Source: JAFAVZ01 sp036009105 (GTDB taxonomy: Bacteria > Acidobacteriota > Thermoanaerobaculia > Gp7-AA8). Taken from it: 33,964 bases of DNA. Location: positions 1 through 33,964 of the forward strand of contig DASYMJ010000010.1 in assembly GCA_036009105.1 (NCBI GenBank), in the 5' to 3' direction. The notes beneath the pieces were generated by a model. That model did not search any database and was not told the origin of the DNA. It saw only the letters and a list, made by a program, of their open reading frames with translations. The translations under genes and the position numbers were made by a program. Of this stretch, positions 5,562 to 13,900 are shown in pieces; position 1 is the first letter of the stretch; each line of letters opens with the position of its first letter.

Positions 5562-7563
5562 CGGGATTCTCCCGCTCGATTTCCTCCCTGTTTTCTTCGT
5601 CGATTTCAACACCTGCACGGCGCAATCTTCGACCCGCTTCCAGGTAGTGCAGCACGACCGAAACGAGCTGGCCGTGGCTCCAGGTGAACGGCGCGACCGA
5701 CAGCGGCGAGCCGTCATAAGGATGGAGCTGCTCGGGCAATACGCAGGAGCCGATCGCCTTCGACATCACCCAGCGCACCAGGTCGAGCGCCGGGGCGAGC
5801 TCGTGCGGCTTCGAGGCATGCGCCGCCGCATATTCGGCCAGCCAGAGCGTGCAGAGGATCCACGGATTGCCCGGCACGCGGCCGGTCTCCTCGGAAATGC
5901 GGTGATAGGCATCGCCTTCGTAGCGCGCCACGCCGCCGATCTCGGTCCTGATCCACAGCTTCTCGCGCACCGCGCGCATGGTCCCCTCCACCATCGCGCT
6001 CGCGGCGGGAAAGACGTCGAAGTAGAACGTCGCGAACAAAGAGGCATCGACGGTGCGGTCGACCACGAGATGGTCCCCCTCCACCACCAGGCCGCGCGCG
6101 AAACGCGACTCGTCCTCCAGCCAGAGGTGCTTCACGATCGCCTCGCGCACTTCCGCCGCCGCATGCTCGTAGCGCATGCGCCGGTCCTGATCGTTGAAGA
6201 GGTTCGCGATCTCCGCCGCCGCGCGCAGGCCGGCGACCACGGCGCAGGAGGTGAAGGTGAAGACGCCCTGCCGCTCCTCCCACAGGTCGAAGCTCGGCTG
6301 GGGCAGGCCGGTCCCCTCATCGCGGAAGGCCACCAGGAACTCGGCCGGCTTGACCACGAGGCGCTGATAGATGCTGCGCAGCAGGTCGAGGTCGCGCGTC
6401 CGTTCGTAATGCCGGGCCACGAGCCAGATCACGAGCGCGGTCTCATCCTCCTGAATGGGCAGCTGCGGCTTCCCGTCGCGCACCCAGGGATGCCACAGCG
6501 AGGCGAGCGTGCCGTCCGGGTGGTACTTGTGCAGGAAGTAGCCGTCGTCCTTGATCACCTTGTCGGCGAACTTCAGGAAGCGGCGCGTGATCTCCGGAAA
6601 GCCGGCCCGGTCCATCGCGTCGCAGACGAACGCCGCGTCGCGGGCCCACATGTACGAGTAGTGGTCGTTGTGGCCCCACTGGATGTCGGAGTCGTTCGCC
6701 GCCAGCACGGCGCCGCCGCGGTCGCATTGCGTGCTGAGGATGAGGAGCGAGCGGCGGTAGAGATCGGTGATCTCGTCCGGCAGCTCATCCAACTCCACCG
6801 CCGGCTTGTTCAGCCACGTGTACCAGTACGAGGCCGTCCGGGCCAGGGCGCGCGCCGCGGTCTCCTCGCGCATGGCGCGGTTGCGGTCCCGCACTTCGCC
6901 GTAGCGGCTGCCGGTGCAGATCCAGTAGTAGGTGGTGGCGGTGCCGTTCGGCTCGAGGGTGATGGGGATGGCGAACGTGGAGTCGACGGCGCCCTGCGAG
7001 ATGGGCGTCATCGACAGCGCGCCATCCTCGGCGTCGCGCCAGGTGCCGTCCACGCCGCCGATGCCGCTCTTGCCGCAGGCGTACTCGCTGATGCCGCTCT
7101 CGCTGTTGATCAGCACGTAGCGCTTGACCTTGTAGTGGATGAGGGCCTGCGACTCGGGATCGAAGTAGACAGTGTCGCCGATGGGGTTGCCGTACAGGCT
7201 GAAGTCATGGTGCAGGAAGAGCTTGATCTCGCGCGCGTCGGCGCGCAGGTTGCGAACCACGATCTTGCGCATGAAGACGCTGGCATCCGCATCCACCGCG
7301 TCATAGCACCGCAACCGCAGCCCCAGCTCCTCGCAATCACACCGCACGTCGGTGACCAGGGTGTCGCGCAGGTAGCCGAGGGACTTGTGCCAGGCGGGGT
7401 CCTCCACCCAGCGCAGGCGATCGTCCGCCCAGACGCCGAAGCGGAAGGAGGAGGCGGCGTGGTTCTCCATCCCGACGTGCGGGAAGTAAAAGTCCGCCAT
7501 CCGGTACTGCGCGTCGAAGTTGACCAGCAACGAACCGTTGCCGATGGCGAGGTCGCGTGGCAT
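5536..7563 (-). CDS. Glycoside hydrolase family 15 (glucoamylase/trehalase-like)
   Basis: A 675-residue protein starting at the ATG of a TGATG junction with the rsmB stop. It has the bacterial GH15 plan: an N-terminal beta-sandwich domain (about 1-250, beginning P-R-D-L-A-I-G-N-G) and an (alpha/alpha)6 catalytic domain (about 260-645). The general acid is visible in F-D-L-W-E-E-R (Glu429 or Glu430), the general base in L-P-E-Q-L (Glu611), and substrate-site signatures in Y-M-W-A-R-D and E-D-E-T-A. No signal peptide is seen, so it is probably cytosolic, acting on alpha-glucans or trehalose. GH15 enzymes with this domain plan include both glucoamylases and trehalases, and I cannot separate them by eye. 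Glycogen synthase glgA elsewhere in the window (28624-30090) makes internal alpha-glucan a plausible substrate. Its 3' end doubles as the HU promoter. Confidence 0.92.
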   Translation of the reverse strand: MPRDLAIGNGSLLVNFDAQYRMADFYFPHVGMENHAASSFRFGVWADDRLRWVEDPAWHKSLGYLRDTLVTDVRCDCEELGLRLRCYDAVDADASVFMRKIVVRNLRADAREIKLFLHHDFSLYGNPIGDTVYFDPESQALIHYKVKRYVLINSESGISEYACGKSGIGGVDGTWRDAEDGALSMTPISQGAVDSTFAIPITLEPNGTATTYYWICTGSRYGEVRDRNRAMREETAARALARTASYWYTWLNKPAVELDELPDEITDLYRRSLLILSTQCDRGGAVLAANDSDIQWGHNDHYSYMWARDAAFVCDAMDRAGFPEITRRFLKFADKVIKDDGYFLHKYHPDGTLASLWHPWVRDGKPQLPIQEDETALVIWLVARHYERTRDLDLLRSIYQRLVVKPAEFLVAFRDEGTGLPQPSFDLWEERQGVFTFTSCAVVAGLRAAAEIANLFNDQDRRMRYEHAAAEVREAIVKHLWLEDESRFARGLVVEGDHLVVDRTVDASLFATFYFDVFPAASAMVEGTMRAVREKLWIRTEIGGVARYEGDAYHRISEETGRVPGNPWILCTLWLAEYAAAHASKPHELAPALDLVRWVMSKAIGSCVLPEQLHPYDGSPLSVAPFTWSHGQLVSVVLHYLEAGRRLRRAGVEIDEENREEIERENPVDNPGSFS

Positions 7564-8690
7564 CAGCATTTCATCCTAGTGCGCAGCACGAAGGCTGTGA
7601 AGCCGTCCGCGCCCGACTCCGGGGTGAGCCGCAGCACTCCGTCTTCCACCCACCGCCTCGCTCCCTCCGGCACGAACCTTGTGATGTCTCCCCGTTCGTA
7701 GCCGCGCACCACCTCATCGTTCTCCTCCGGCTCGAGCGAGCAGGTCGAGTAGACGACCGTCTCGCCGGCCAACTCCATGGCCGATGCAAGAAGCTCGCGC
7801 TGCAACTTCTGGAAACCCGCGAGGTCCTGCTCCTGCAGGCGCCACTTCAGCTCGGGATTCTTGCGGATGGTGCCGGTGGCGCTGCACGGCGCGTCGAGCA
7901 GAACGGTTTTGAACCGCCGGCGGAACGGCGGCTTTCTGCCGTCGCTGACCACGATCCTTTTGCTCTGGCCCACGAGCGGGCGCAAGCGCGAGATCGAAAG
8001 GTCGTTGCTGACCACGTGTGCGCCGCGCTTCTGCATCACGCGCGTCTTCCCGCCCGGCGCGGCGGCGAGGTCGAGCACATCATCGCTCGTCGCCGCGGCG
8101 ATGGCGGCAATCACGGCGCTGCCCTCGTCGATGCCGTAGAAGCCGGCCGAGGAGCCGTGCAGCCTGGCTATGCCGTCGACGAGCCGCGAGGGCTCCGCGC
8201 CGGCAGGCAGGTGGCCCTCGATGATGATGTCCGGATACGACAGCTCCTGGTTCGCCTCGGCGATCTTTGCGGTGCGATCGAGGCCGTACATGCGCGTCCA
8301 GCGCTCGATGAGCCAGGCCGGGTGTGCGGTGCGGGTGGCGAGCTCGCGCGGCTCGGGCGCCTTGCCCTCCGCGATGCGGCGGAGGATCGCGTTCGCGAAG
8401 CCGCGAGCTCGGTGCGGCGCGAGCTCCACCGTCTCGCCGACCGCCGCGTACCTGGCGACGTCCATGTACAGCAGCTGGTAGGCGCCGAGGCGCAGGACGT
8501 CGCGCACTTCCGGCTCGATGGCGCGTTTGGCCAGCGCGTCAATGGCGAAGTCGAGGCGTGAGCGCCAGCGGAGCACGCCCAGAACCACCGTGCGGACGAA
8601 GCCGGTCTCGTTATGCAGGAGGAGCGAGGCAAACGCCCCTTCCCGCTCGACGCGACGGAGCAGCTGCAGCGCGCGCTGGCGCTCGGTCAC
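7563..8690 (-). CDS. rsmB: 16S rRNA (cytosine-C5) methyltransferase, RsmB/NOL1-NOP2-Sun family
   Basis: A 375-residue protein with an N-terminal NusB-like RNA-binding domain (about 1-125, including L-R-L-G-A-Y-Q-L-L-Y and A-N-A-I-L-R-R) and a C-terminal SAM methyltransferase. Motif I is D-L-A-A-A-P-G-G-K-T. The two catalytic cysteines are in D-A-P-C-S (Cys269) and Y-S-T-C-S (Cys317). The start is GTG 8690, which overlaps the fmt stop by 4 nt (GTGA); the frame is open further upstream but that part encodes only basic shadow sequence. It is about 50 residues shorter than E. coli RsmB (429), partly because the NusB region is compact. The fmt-rsmB pair is a widespread translation-related neighbourhood, which supports the assignment. 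Confidence 0.92.
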   Translation of the reverse strand: MTERQRALQLLRRVEREGAFASLLLHNETGFVRTVVLGVLRWRSRLDFAIDALAKRAIEPEVRDVLRLGAYQLLYMDVARYAAVGETVELAPHRARGFANAILRRIAEGKAPEPRELATRTAHPAWLIERWTRMYGLDRTAKIAEANQELSYPDIIIEGHLPAGAEPSRLVDGIARLHGSSAGFYGIDEGSAVIAAIAAATSDDVLDLAAAPGGKTRVMQKRGAHVVSNDLSISRLRPLVGQSKRIVVSDGRKPPFRRRFKTVLLDAPCSATGTIRKNPELKWRLQEQDLAGFQKLQRELLASAMELAGETVVYSTCSLEPEENDEVVRGYERGDITRFVPEGARRWVEDGVLRLTPESGADGFTAFVLRTRMKC

Positions 8691-9580
8691 GGCATGCGGT
8701 CCCCGGCGCGCAGACTCATCGAGCGCGCCACCTCGCCGGCCGGCGCGCGGTTCTTGCCCGGCCGCTGCATGGTGAGGATGCGCAGCGCGCCGTCGCCGGC
8801 CGCGACCGTGACGCCATCGTCGATGCGGAGGATGGTGCCGGGCGCGCCGTTGCCATCCGCGGGGCGCATGTCGATCAGCTTCAGCTCCGGCGTGAAGAGG
8901 CCGGGCCACGGATCGAAGGCGCGGAAGCGGTCATAGAGCCGCTTGGCCGGTTCCTCCCACTTGATGGCGCCTTCCGACTTGTCGATCTTGGCGGCATACG
9001 TAGCGAGGCCGTGGTCCTGCGGCATTTCCGCGGGCATGTCGCGCAGAACGCGGACGAGCGCCTCGCCGCCGATCTGCGCCAGGCGGCGGGAGAGCGAAGG
9101 CGTGCGCTCGTCGGGGCCGATCTCCGTCGTCTCAACGGCGAGCATCGGGCCGTGATCGAGCTCTTCATCGACCCGCATGATCGTCACGCCGGTGGTGAGG
9201 TCGCCCGCCTCGATGGCGCGCTGGATCGGCGCCGCACCGCGCCAGCGCGGCAGCACCGAGGCGTGCACGTTGAGGAAGCCGTGCTTCGGGATGTCGAGCA
9301 ACCGCGCGGGAAGGATCTTGCCATACGCGACCACGACGCCGATGTCCGGCTGCAGCCTTTCGACCTCGGCGAGGAACGCCTCGTCGCGCACTTTGGGCGG
9401 CTGGGCGATGGTCAGGCTCAGCTCGCGGGCGCGCAGCACGACGGCCGGCGCCTGCATCTTCATCCCCCGCCCGGCCGGCTTGTCGGGCTGTGCCACGACC
9501 AGCGCGAGCTCGTGCTCCGCGGCGAGAGCCTCGAGGGTGGGGACGGCGAATTCGGGGGTGCCGAGGAAGACGATGCGCAT
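8687..9580 (-). CDS. fmt: Methionyl-tRNA formyltransferase
   Basis: This enzyme formylates initiator Met-tRNA using 10-formyl-THF. The 297-residue protein begins M-R-I-V-F-L-G-T-P-E-F-A-V-P, the standard N-terminus of the family, so the start is ATG 9580 and not an upstream in-frame ATG at 9643. The catalytic site is visible as N-V-H-A-S-V-L-P-R-W-R-G-A-A-P-I-Q (Asn104, His106), with the conserved aspartate in E-E-L-D-H-G-P-M (Asp142). The C-terminal tRNA-binding domain (from about 205) is present but short. No Shine-Dalgarno is seen; a TACACT box ends 12 nt before the ATG. It leads the fmt-rsmB-GH15 unit. The usual partner def (peptide deformylase) is not next to it. Confidence 0.95.
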   Translation of the reverse strand: MRIVFLGTPEFAVPTLEALAAEHELALVVAQPDKPAGRGMKMQAPAVVLRARELSLTIAQPPKVRDEAFLAEVERLQPDIGVVVAYGKILPARLLDIPKHGFLNVHASVLPRWRGAAPIQRAIEAGDLTTGVTIMRVDEELDHGPMLAVETTEIGPDERTPSLSRRLAQIGGEALVRVLRDMPAEMPQDHGLATYAAKIDKSEGAIKWEEPAKRLYDRFRAFDPWPGLFTPELKLIDMRPADGNGAPGTILRIDDGVTVAAGDGALRILTMQRPGKNRAPAGEVARSMSLRAGDRMP

Positions 9581-9599
9581 GTACAGCGCGCAAGTGTAC

Positions 9600-9700
9600 G
9601 TGTCATCCTGAGTCGCGGAGACGGCGAAGGATCCGTACCGCATGGGCGCGGCGCGAGATCGGTACGGATCCTTCGGCCTCTGCGGGCCTCAGGATGACAC
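9600..9700. repeat. Large imperfect palindrome, family C (TGTCATCCTGAG-type)
   Basis: Two nested pairs of arms are perfect: 13 bp at 9600-9612 with 9688-9700 (GTGTCATCCTGAG and its complement), and 15 bp at 9625-9639 with 9661-9675 (CGAAGGATCCGTACC and its complement). A 12-nt internal bulge on each side and a 21-nt loop complete a 101-bp cruciform-capable element. It fills the gap between fmt and the lipoprotein gene. Elements starting GTCATCCTGAG with an inner GAAGGATC are, from memory, dispersed in several soil bacterial genomes and look like non-autonomous REP/REPIN elements. Only one copy is in this window. Confidence 0.85.
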
Positions 9701-9705
9701 CGTGC

Positions 9706-9963
9706 TCAGTGCGTGGTGGTCGTCGGCGCCTGATCGGGCAGCGTCGTGGAGCTGGTCTGCGTCACCGGCTGCGTGGTCTTTCCCTCCGCCCCTGTGCTCG
9801 GCTCCGGCTTCGGGCCGGGCATCCCCTGGGCCGTCGGCGCCTGCGCGGAGCTGCTGACCGGGTGGGTCATGGCGGGCGGGTTGTTCTGGTAATCGCGCGG
9901 CGTGGGCTGTCCGCGGCAGGCGGAGAGGGCGAGCGCGAGGGCGGCGGCAACAGCGGTTCGCAT
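9706..9963 (-). CDS. Small Thr/Pro-rich lipoprotein of unknown function
   Basis: An 85-residue protein with a lipoprotein signal: M-R-T-A-V then a short hydrophobic run and the lipobox L-A-L-S-A-C, so Cys16 would be lipidated. The mature part (about 70 residues) is low-complexity, rich in Pro, Thr, Ser, Gln and Gly, ends T-T-T-T-H, and should be unstructured. No domain is recognisable. It may be an outer-membrane-anchored spacer or a small antigen-like protein. It is transcribed away from the TPR protein gene with a 49-bp gap. The 3' end runs up to the family C palindrome. The signal and lipobox argue that it is real despite the size. Confidence 0.65.
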   Translation of the reverse strand: MRTAVAAALALALSACRGQPTPRDYQNNPPAMTHPVSSSAQAPTAQGMPGPKPEPSTGAEGKTTQPVTQTSSTTLPDQAPTTTTH

Positions 9964-9977
9964 CGGATATGGATGAG

Positions 9978-10012
9978 TTCACGCCTCGTGCCATTGGCAC
10001 TACAATCGCCGC
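9978..10012 (+). promoter_or_regulatory. Promoter of the TPR protein gene with an internal 13-bp palindrome
   Basis: TTCACG (9978-9983), a 17-bp spacer and TACAAT (10001-10006) form a good promoter that ends only 6 nt before the ATG at 10013. Transcription should start at or next to the A of ATG (leaderless), and no Shine-Dalgarno is present. The spacer ends with GTGCCATTGGCAC (9988-10000), a perfect 6-bp inverted repeat around one base. That is an operator-like position on the same DNA face as bound polymerase. Confidence 0.6.
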
Positions 10013-10870
10013 ATGCGAAAAGCATTTGTCATTCTTGGACTCGTGTCTCTCCTCGCCCCCGCCGCGCTGGCCCAGACCGCGGACGGCGACCAGCACTGGA
10101 ACGCCCGGGCCGAGGGCCGCCAGGGCGCGCGCGCGTCGGCGCAGCACATCGATGCGGCGATCGCCGCCTACCAGAAAGCCATCACCGCCAACCCGAACGA
10201 CCTGGAAGCTCGCTGGAAGCTCCTCCGCGCCTACCGCTTCAAGGGCGCCTACAGCACCGCCAACAACGACCAGAAGAAGTCGATCTACGCCACGGCGAAG
10301 AAGGCCGGCGAAGAGGCGGTCGCGCTCGTCGACAGGCAGCTCACCGCCAAGGGGCTGCGGTCGGTGACCAAGGCGACGGAGAAGCAGGTCGCCGATACGG
10401 CGCGCACCATCCCCGGCGCCGGCGAGGTCTACCTGTGGGACGCGGTGAACTGGGGCGAGTGGGCCCTCGTCTACGGCAAGATGGCCGCCGTCCGGGAAGG
10501 CGCGGCCGACCGCATCAAGCGCGAAGCCACCATCGCCATGCTGGTCGATCCGAAGCTCGAAGGGGGCTCCCCCGCCCGCGTATTGGGCCGCCTGCACGAC
10601 CAGACGCCGCACGTGCCGTTCATCACCGGCTGGGCCTCTTCGAAAGAGGCGGTCAAGCTGCTGAACGATTCGCTGAAGATCGATCCGCAGAACAAGATCA
10701 CCCGCGTGTTCCTGGCCGAGGCCATGGTCAACAACGACTCGAATACGAAGCCGCAGGCGGTGCAGATGCTCAAGGAGACGATCGCCTCGCCTGTCGATCC
10801 GGCGTACGAGGTCGAGCAATTGACGGCGGTGGACGAAGCGAGGGCGCTGCTCAAGAAGTGGGGCGCGTAA
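10013..10870 (+). CDS. Secreted TPR-like protein of unknown function
   Basis: A 285-residue protein with a clear Sec signal peptide (M-R-K-A-F-V-I-L-G-L then A-L-A-Q, cleavage after about residue 20). Residues about 43-75 match a TPR helix pair (I-A-A-Y-Q-K-A-I-T-A-N-P-N-D-L-E-A-R-W). A second TPR-like piece is near the middle (E-A-V-K-L-L-N-D-S-L-K-I-D-P-Q-N-K). The remainder is helical without a known motif. It is likely periplasmic and would mediate protein contacts. The start is fixed by the signal peptide and the leaderless promoter directly upstream. It is convergent with the giant glycosyltransferase-like gene; a family B palindrome sits between their stop codons. Confidence 0.7.
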   Translation: MRKAFVILGLVSLLAPAALAQTADGDQHWNARAEGRQGARASAQHIDAAIAAYQKAITANPNDLEARWKLLRAYRFKGAYSTANNDQKKSIYATAKKAGEEAVALVDRQLTAKGLRSVTKATEKQVADTARTIPGAGEVYLWDAVNWGEWALVYGKMAAVREGAADRIKREATIAMLVDPKLEGGSPARVLGRLHDQTPHVPFITGWASSKEAVKLLNDSLKIDPQNKITRVFLAEAMVNNDSNTKPQAVQMLKETIASPVDPAYEVEQLTAVDEARALLKKWGA

Positions 10871-10872
10871 CA

Positions 10873-10945
10873 AAATGCAGGGCCGGCTCTCCAGCCGGCC
10901 CACCGTGCTTTGACTGCGGCCGGTTCGAGAACCGGCCCTACATTT
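10873..10945. repeat. Double-hairpin palindrome, family B copy 1
   Basis: Left arm 10873-10901 begins AAATGCAGGGCCGGCT; right arm 10918-10945 is the imperfect complement ending CCCTACATTT. Each arm is itself a hairpin (GGCCGGCT/AGCCGGCC type), and the 16-nt centre ends CTTTGACTGC as in copy 2. It lies 2 nt after the TAA of the TPR gene and its last base is part of the TGA of the opposing gene. It could act as a two-way transcription terminator. Confidence 0.88.
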
Positions 10946-13900
10946 CAGGGCGTGGGTGACGGCACGGCGGGGATGAACTGGTTGTCCCCGCCCGCCCCCA
11001 CCACGCTCGCGTAGGCCACGCAAGTCCCGGCGATCAGCTCCACGTGCACGGTCGCGTTCTCGTCGAGCGCGACCTTCAATTCCGTCTCGGCATCGTTGAG
11101 CAGGAACGACTCGTCTTCCGGGAGGCCGAGCTCCACCTTGCGGCCGATGCGCGCGCCGGCGCGGGTGTGGACGGTGATGCGGAAGGTGGCCGGGATGGCG
11201 CCGACGTTCACCACGCCGAGGTTGATGCGGCGCAGCTGCTGGCCGCCGCCGGGGATGCCCACCAACGTGAGGTCGGGCGCGTCGGCGCCCGCCGTGGCGG
11301 CGTCGCGCATGGAGAGGGGCGACTCGAGCGAGGCTTTCGCATCGTGCGCGGCGTCGTAGGTGCGGACCCGCGCCACCGGGCCGCGCTCGCCGCGGTACTC
11401 GACCCAGAGCACGCCGCGCGACTCCGGCGCGCCGAACAGCGTGCGCACCACATCCTCCCAGCGGATGCTCCGCCCGCCGGCGAGCGTGAAGCGGCGGTCG
11501 ATCTTGAGGTCGCCCGTGACGTAGCGCAGGGCGAGCGGCATCTGCTGCTTCATCGGATTGTGCAGCACGAGGTCGGAGCGCCAGTAGCTCTGGTTCGCGC
11601 CGGGGAGGCTGCCGACGGAGGGGAAGACCAGGCGGGTGCGGCCGCCCGTCACCTCCAGCTCCTTCTCGCTGGGCATGCGGATGCGGCGCATGTAGGAGGC
11701 GAGCTCGAAGCGGGAGTCGGGCCGCTTCCGCGTCCAGAGCTCCACGCCCCGCACGGAGCGGGCGTAGGCGTAGTGGGCGTCGATGTACGCGGCCACGGCC
11801 TGCGCGCGCGTGGTGTTGTCGACGTTGTCGAAGATGTCGAACTGCTGGGGCGAGCGGCGGATGACCAGCGGCGGCCTGGCCCGCTCCAGCGCCACGATCG
11901 CCTCGCGCTGGAAGGCGGGGGGGGAGAGGATCGGCACCTGGTAGAAGCGGGTCGGGTTCGGGCGGTCGCAGAAGAAGTAGAAGGCCGGCTGGTTGGAGAA
12001 GTCGAAGATCGGCTGCCCGGGCCGGGTCAGGTCGAAGACGTGATAGCGCATCGAGTCGATGCGGTTGCGGATCTCCTCCGCCTCCGCATCGCGGAAGCCG
12101 ATGCGGCTGACCCGCCCCTGGTAGTGCAGCGTGTCGTCGATGCGGATGTTCAAAATGTCCGGCACCCAGAGCGCGGCGAAAAGGAGGGGGAAGAGCGCTA
12201 CCGCGGCGAGCACCACGAACGCCTGTGCGTTGCGGTCTCTGGTAGCCCAGACGTCCTTTGCGCCGCGGGCGAGGAAGAGGAGCAGGATGAGGATCATCGG
12301 CCCGATGAGAAAGGCCGAAAAGTACTGATGCGGAAAGTCGGCCCGGCCGACGGCGCTGCGCTGGGTCAGCGCGGCAAAGGCGGTGAGCGTGAGCAGTGCG
12401 GCATCGAGCCACTCGCGCTTCTTCTGCAGCGCGCGGCGCAGCAACACGAGGATGGAGATGCCGATCACGAGCGGATTGAGCACGAAGCGGAATGGCTCGT
12501 AAAGAAAGAACTCGGAGATGGTGCGGAGGCTCAGGTCCCTGCGGAAGACGCGGGTGAGATCGGGGAAGGGGAGCGACCAGACGGCATCGATGATGCGCGG
12601 CAACGTCACGAACGACGTCTCCGCGAACGCGCCGAATGCGCCGCGCGAGGCGAGGTAGATGACGAACGGCGCGGCGCCGATCAGGAACCCGCCGACGAAG
12701 CCGGCCAGCGCGCGCCAGCCGCGCAGGATCAGCAAGGTGATTGCGGCGCCGCCGAGGATGTAGAGGCCGATGTCGAAGCTGAAGAAGAGCGCCAGCGCGG
12801 CAAAGATGCCGGAGCCGAGGAAGGCGGCGCGGGCGGCACGCCCGCGCGCCGTGGCTTGGGCGCGGAGGCCGGCGAGGAGGAGGGCGGCGGCGGCGAGCTC
12901 GAAGAAGGCGCGTTCGTTGTCCGTCGTCGTCACTGCGCCGAGGAGAACGGCGAGCAGGGCCAGGGGAATGGAGTCGAAGATGGCCATGCCCAGGAACCAG
13001 AGGGCGGGGACGGCGAAGGAGCCGAGGACGACCGGGCGGCCGACGGCGATGGCGGCGTCGCGGCCGAAGAGCTGCATCAGCCAGGCGTCGAGCTGGCCGT
13101 CCAGCATCAGGCCGTGCAGGACGAAGACGTCGCGATACGGCACCTTGCCGCGCAGGTAATCGGAGGCGGGGCCGAGCGACTCGCCGCGGTGGAAGAGGTC
13201 GATCCACTGCACGAGCGAGGCGGTGGAGGCGTAGCTCGCGCAGTAGAGCAGGAGCGGGAACGCCGCATACGCAACCGCGTTGCGGATGACGCGCGGCGAA
13301 AACGTCCGCTCGCCGCTCACCGCGATCAGCATCCCGATCGCCACCGCGCCCATGACGCTGCCGATCGCGATCGACGGCGCGATGAAGAGGATGCCCAGCA
13401 CCGGCAGCACGAGCATCGGCAGCGCGGCGATGGCCAGCCTCTGCAGCACCCGCTCCTGATCCCTGCCGCCGGCGAAGGACGCCAGCCGCGCGATCAGCAC
13501 GAATGCGAGCCAGAAGAGGGCCAGGAAGAAGAGGATGAAGACCGCTTCCAGGAAAAGGGTGGGGATGTGCGCGATGCGCCGTCCCGTCGCGATGTAGCGG
13601 AAAAGGAGCCACGCCAAAGCCTCGGTCGCGATCAGTGCGTGCGTCGGCCGCAGCTCGGGCGCGAAGAGGCGGCGCAGCCAGCGATGCTCCTGCAGCGCGA
13701 TCACCGCGCGCGGCGCGAGCTGCGACAGCGCGACCGGGATGAGCACCGGCCAGCCCCACTTGAACGTGGTGAGGTAGAGGAACGGCGCGAGGAAGAACGG
13801 CAGCACGAAAAGGAGTGAGACGAGGTTCTGCAACCCGTCCGCGTCGCGGCGCCAGGCCAGGCGCGCGCGCAGCCGTTCATTCACGCGCGAGCCGAGGCGG

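Noticed and set aside
10873..10945. Family B repeats as insertion sequences or their remnants
   Set aside because: About 73 bp, no transposase reading frame and no obvious target duplication; a REPIN-like non-autonomous element fits better.
9689..13759. Very long open frame (1356 codons) on the minus strand across the glycosyltransferase-like gene
   Set aside because: It is Arg/Pro/Ala-rich with no domain, typical of a shadow frame in high-GC DNA; the real gene in the other frame has membrane helices and neat junctions.
11044..13818. Long open frame (924 codons) on the plus strand opposite the same gene
   Set aside because: The composition is Glu/Arg/Gly/His-biased without motifs, and it is antisense to a well-supported gene.
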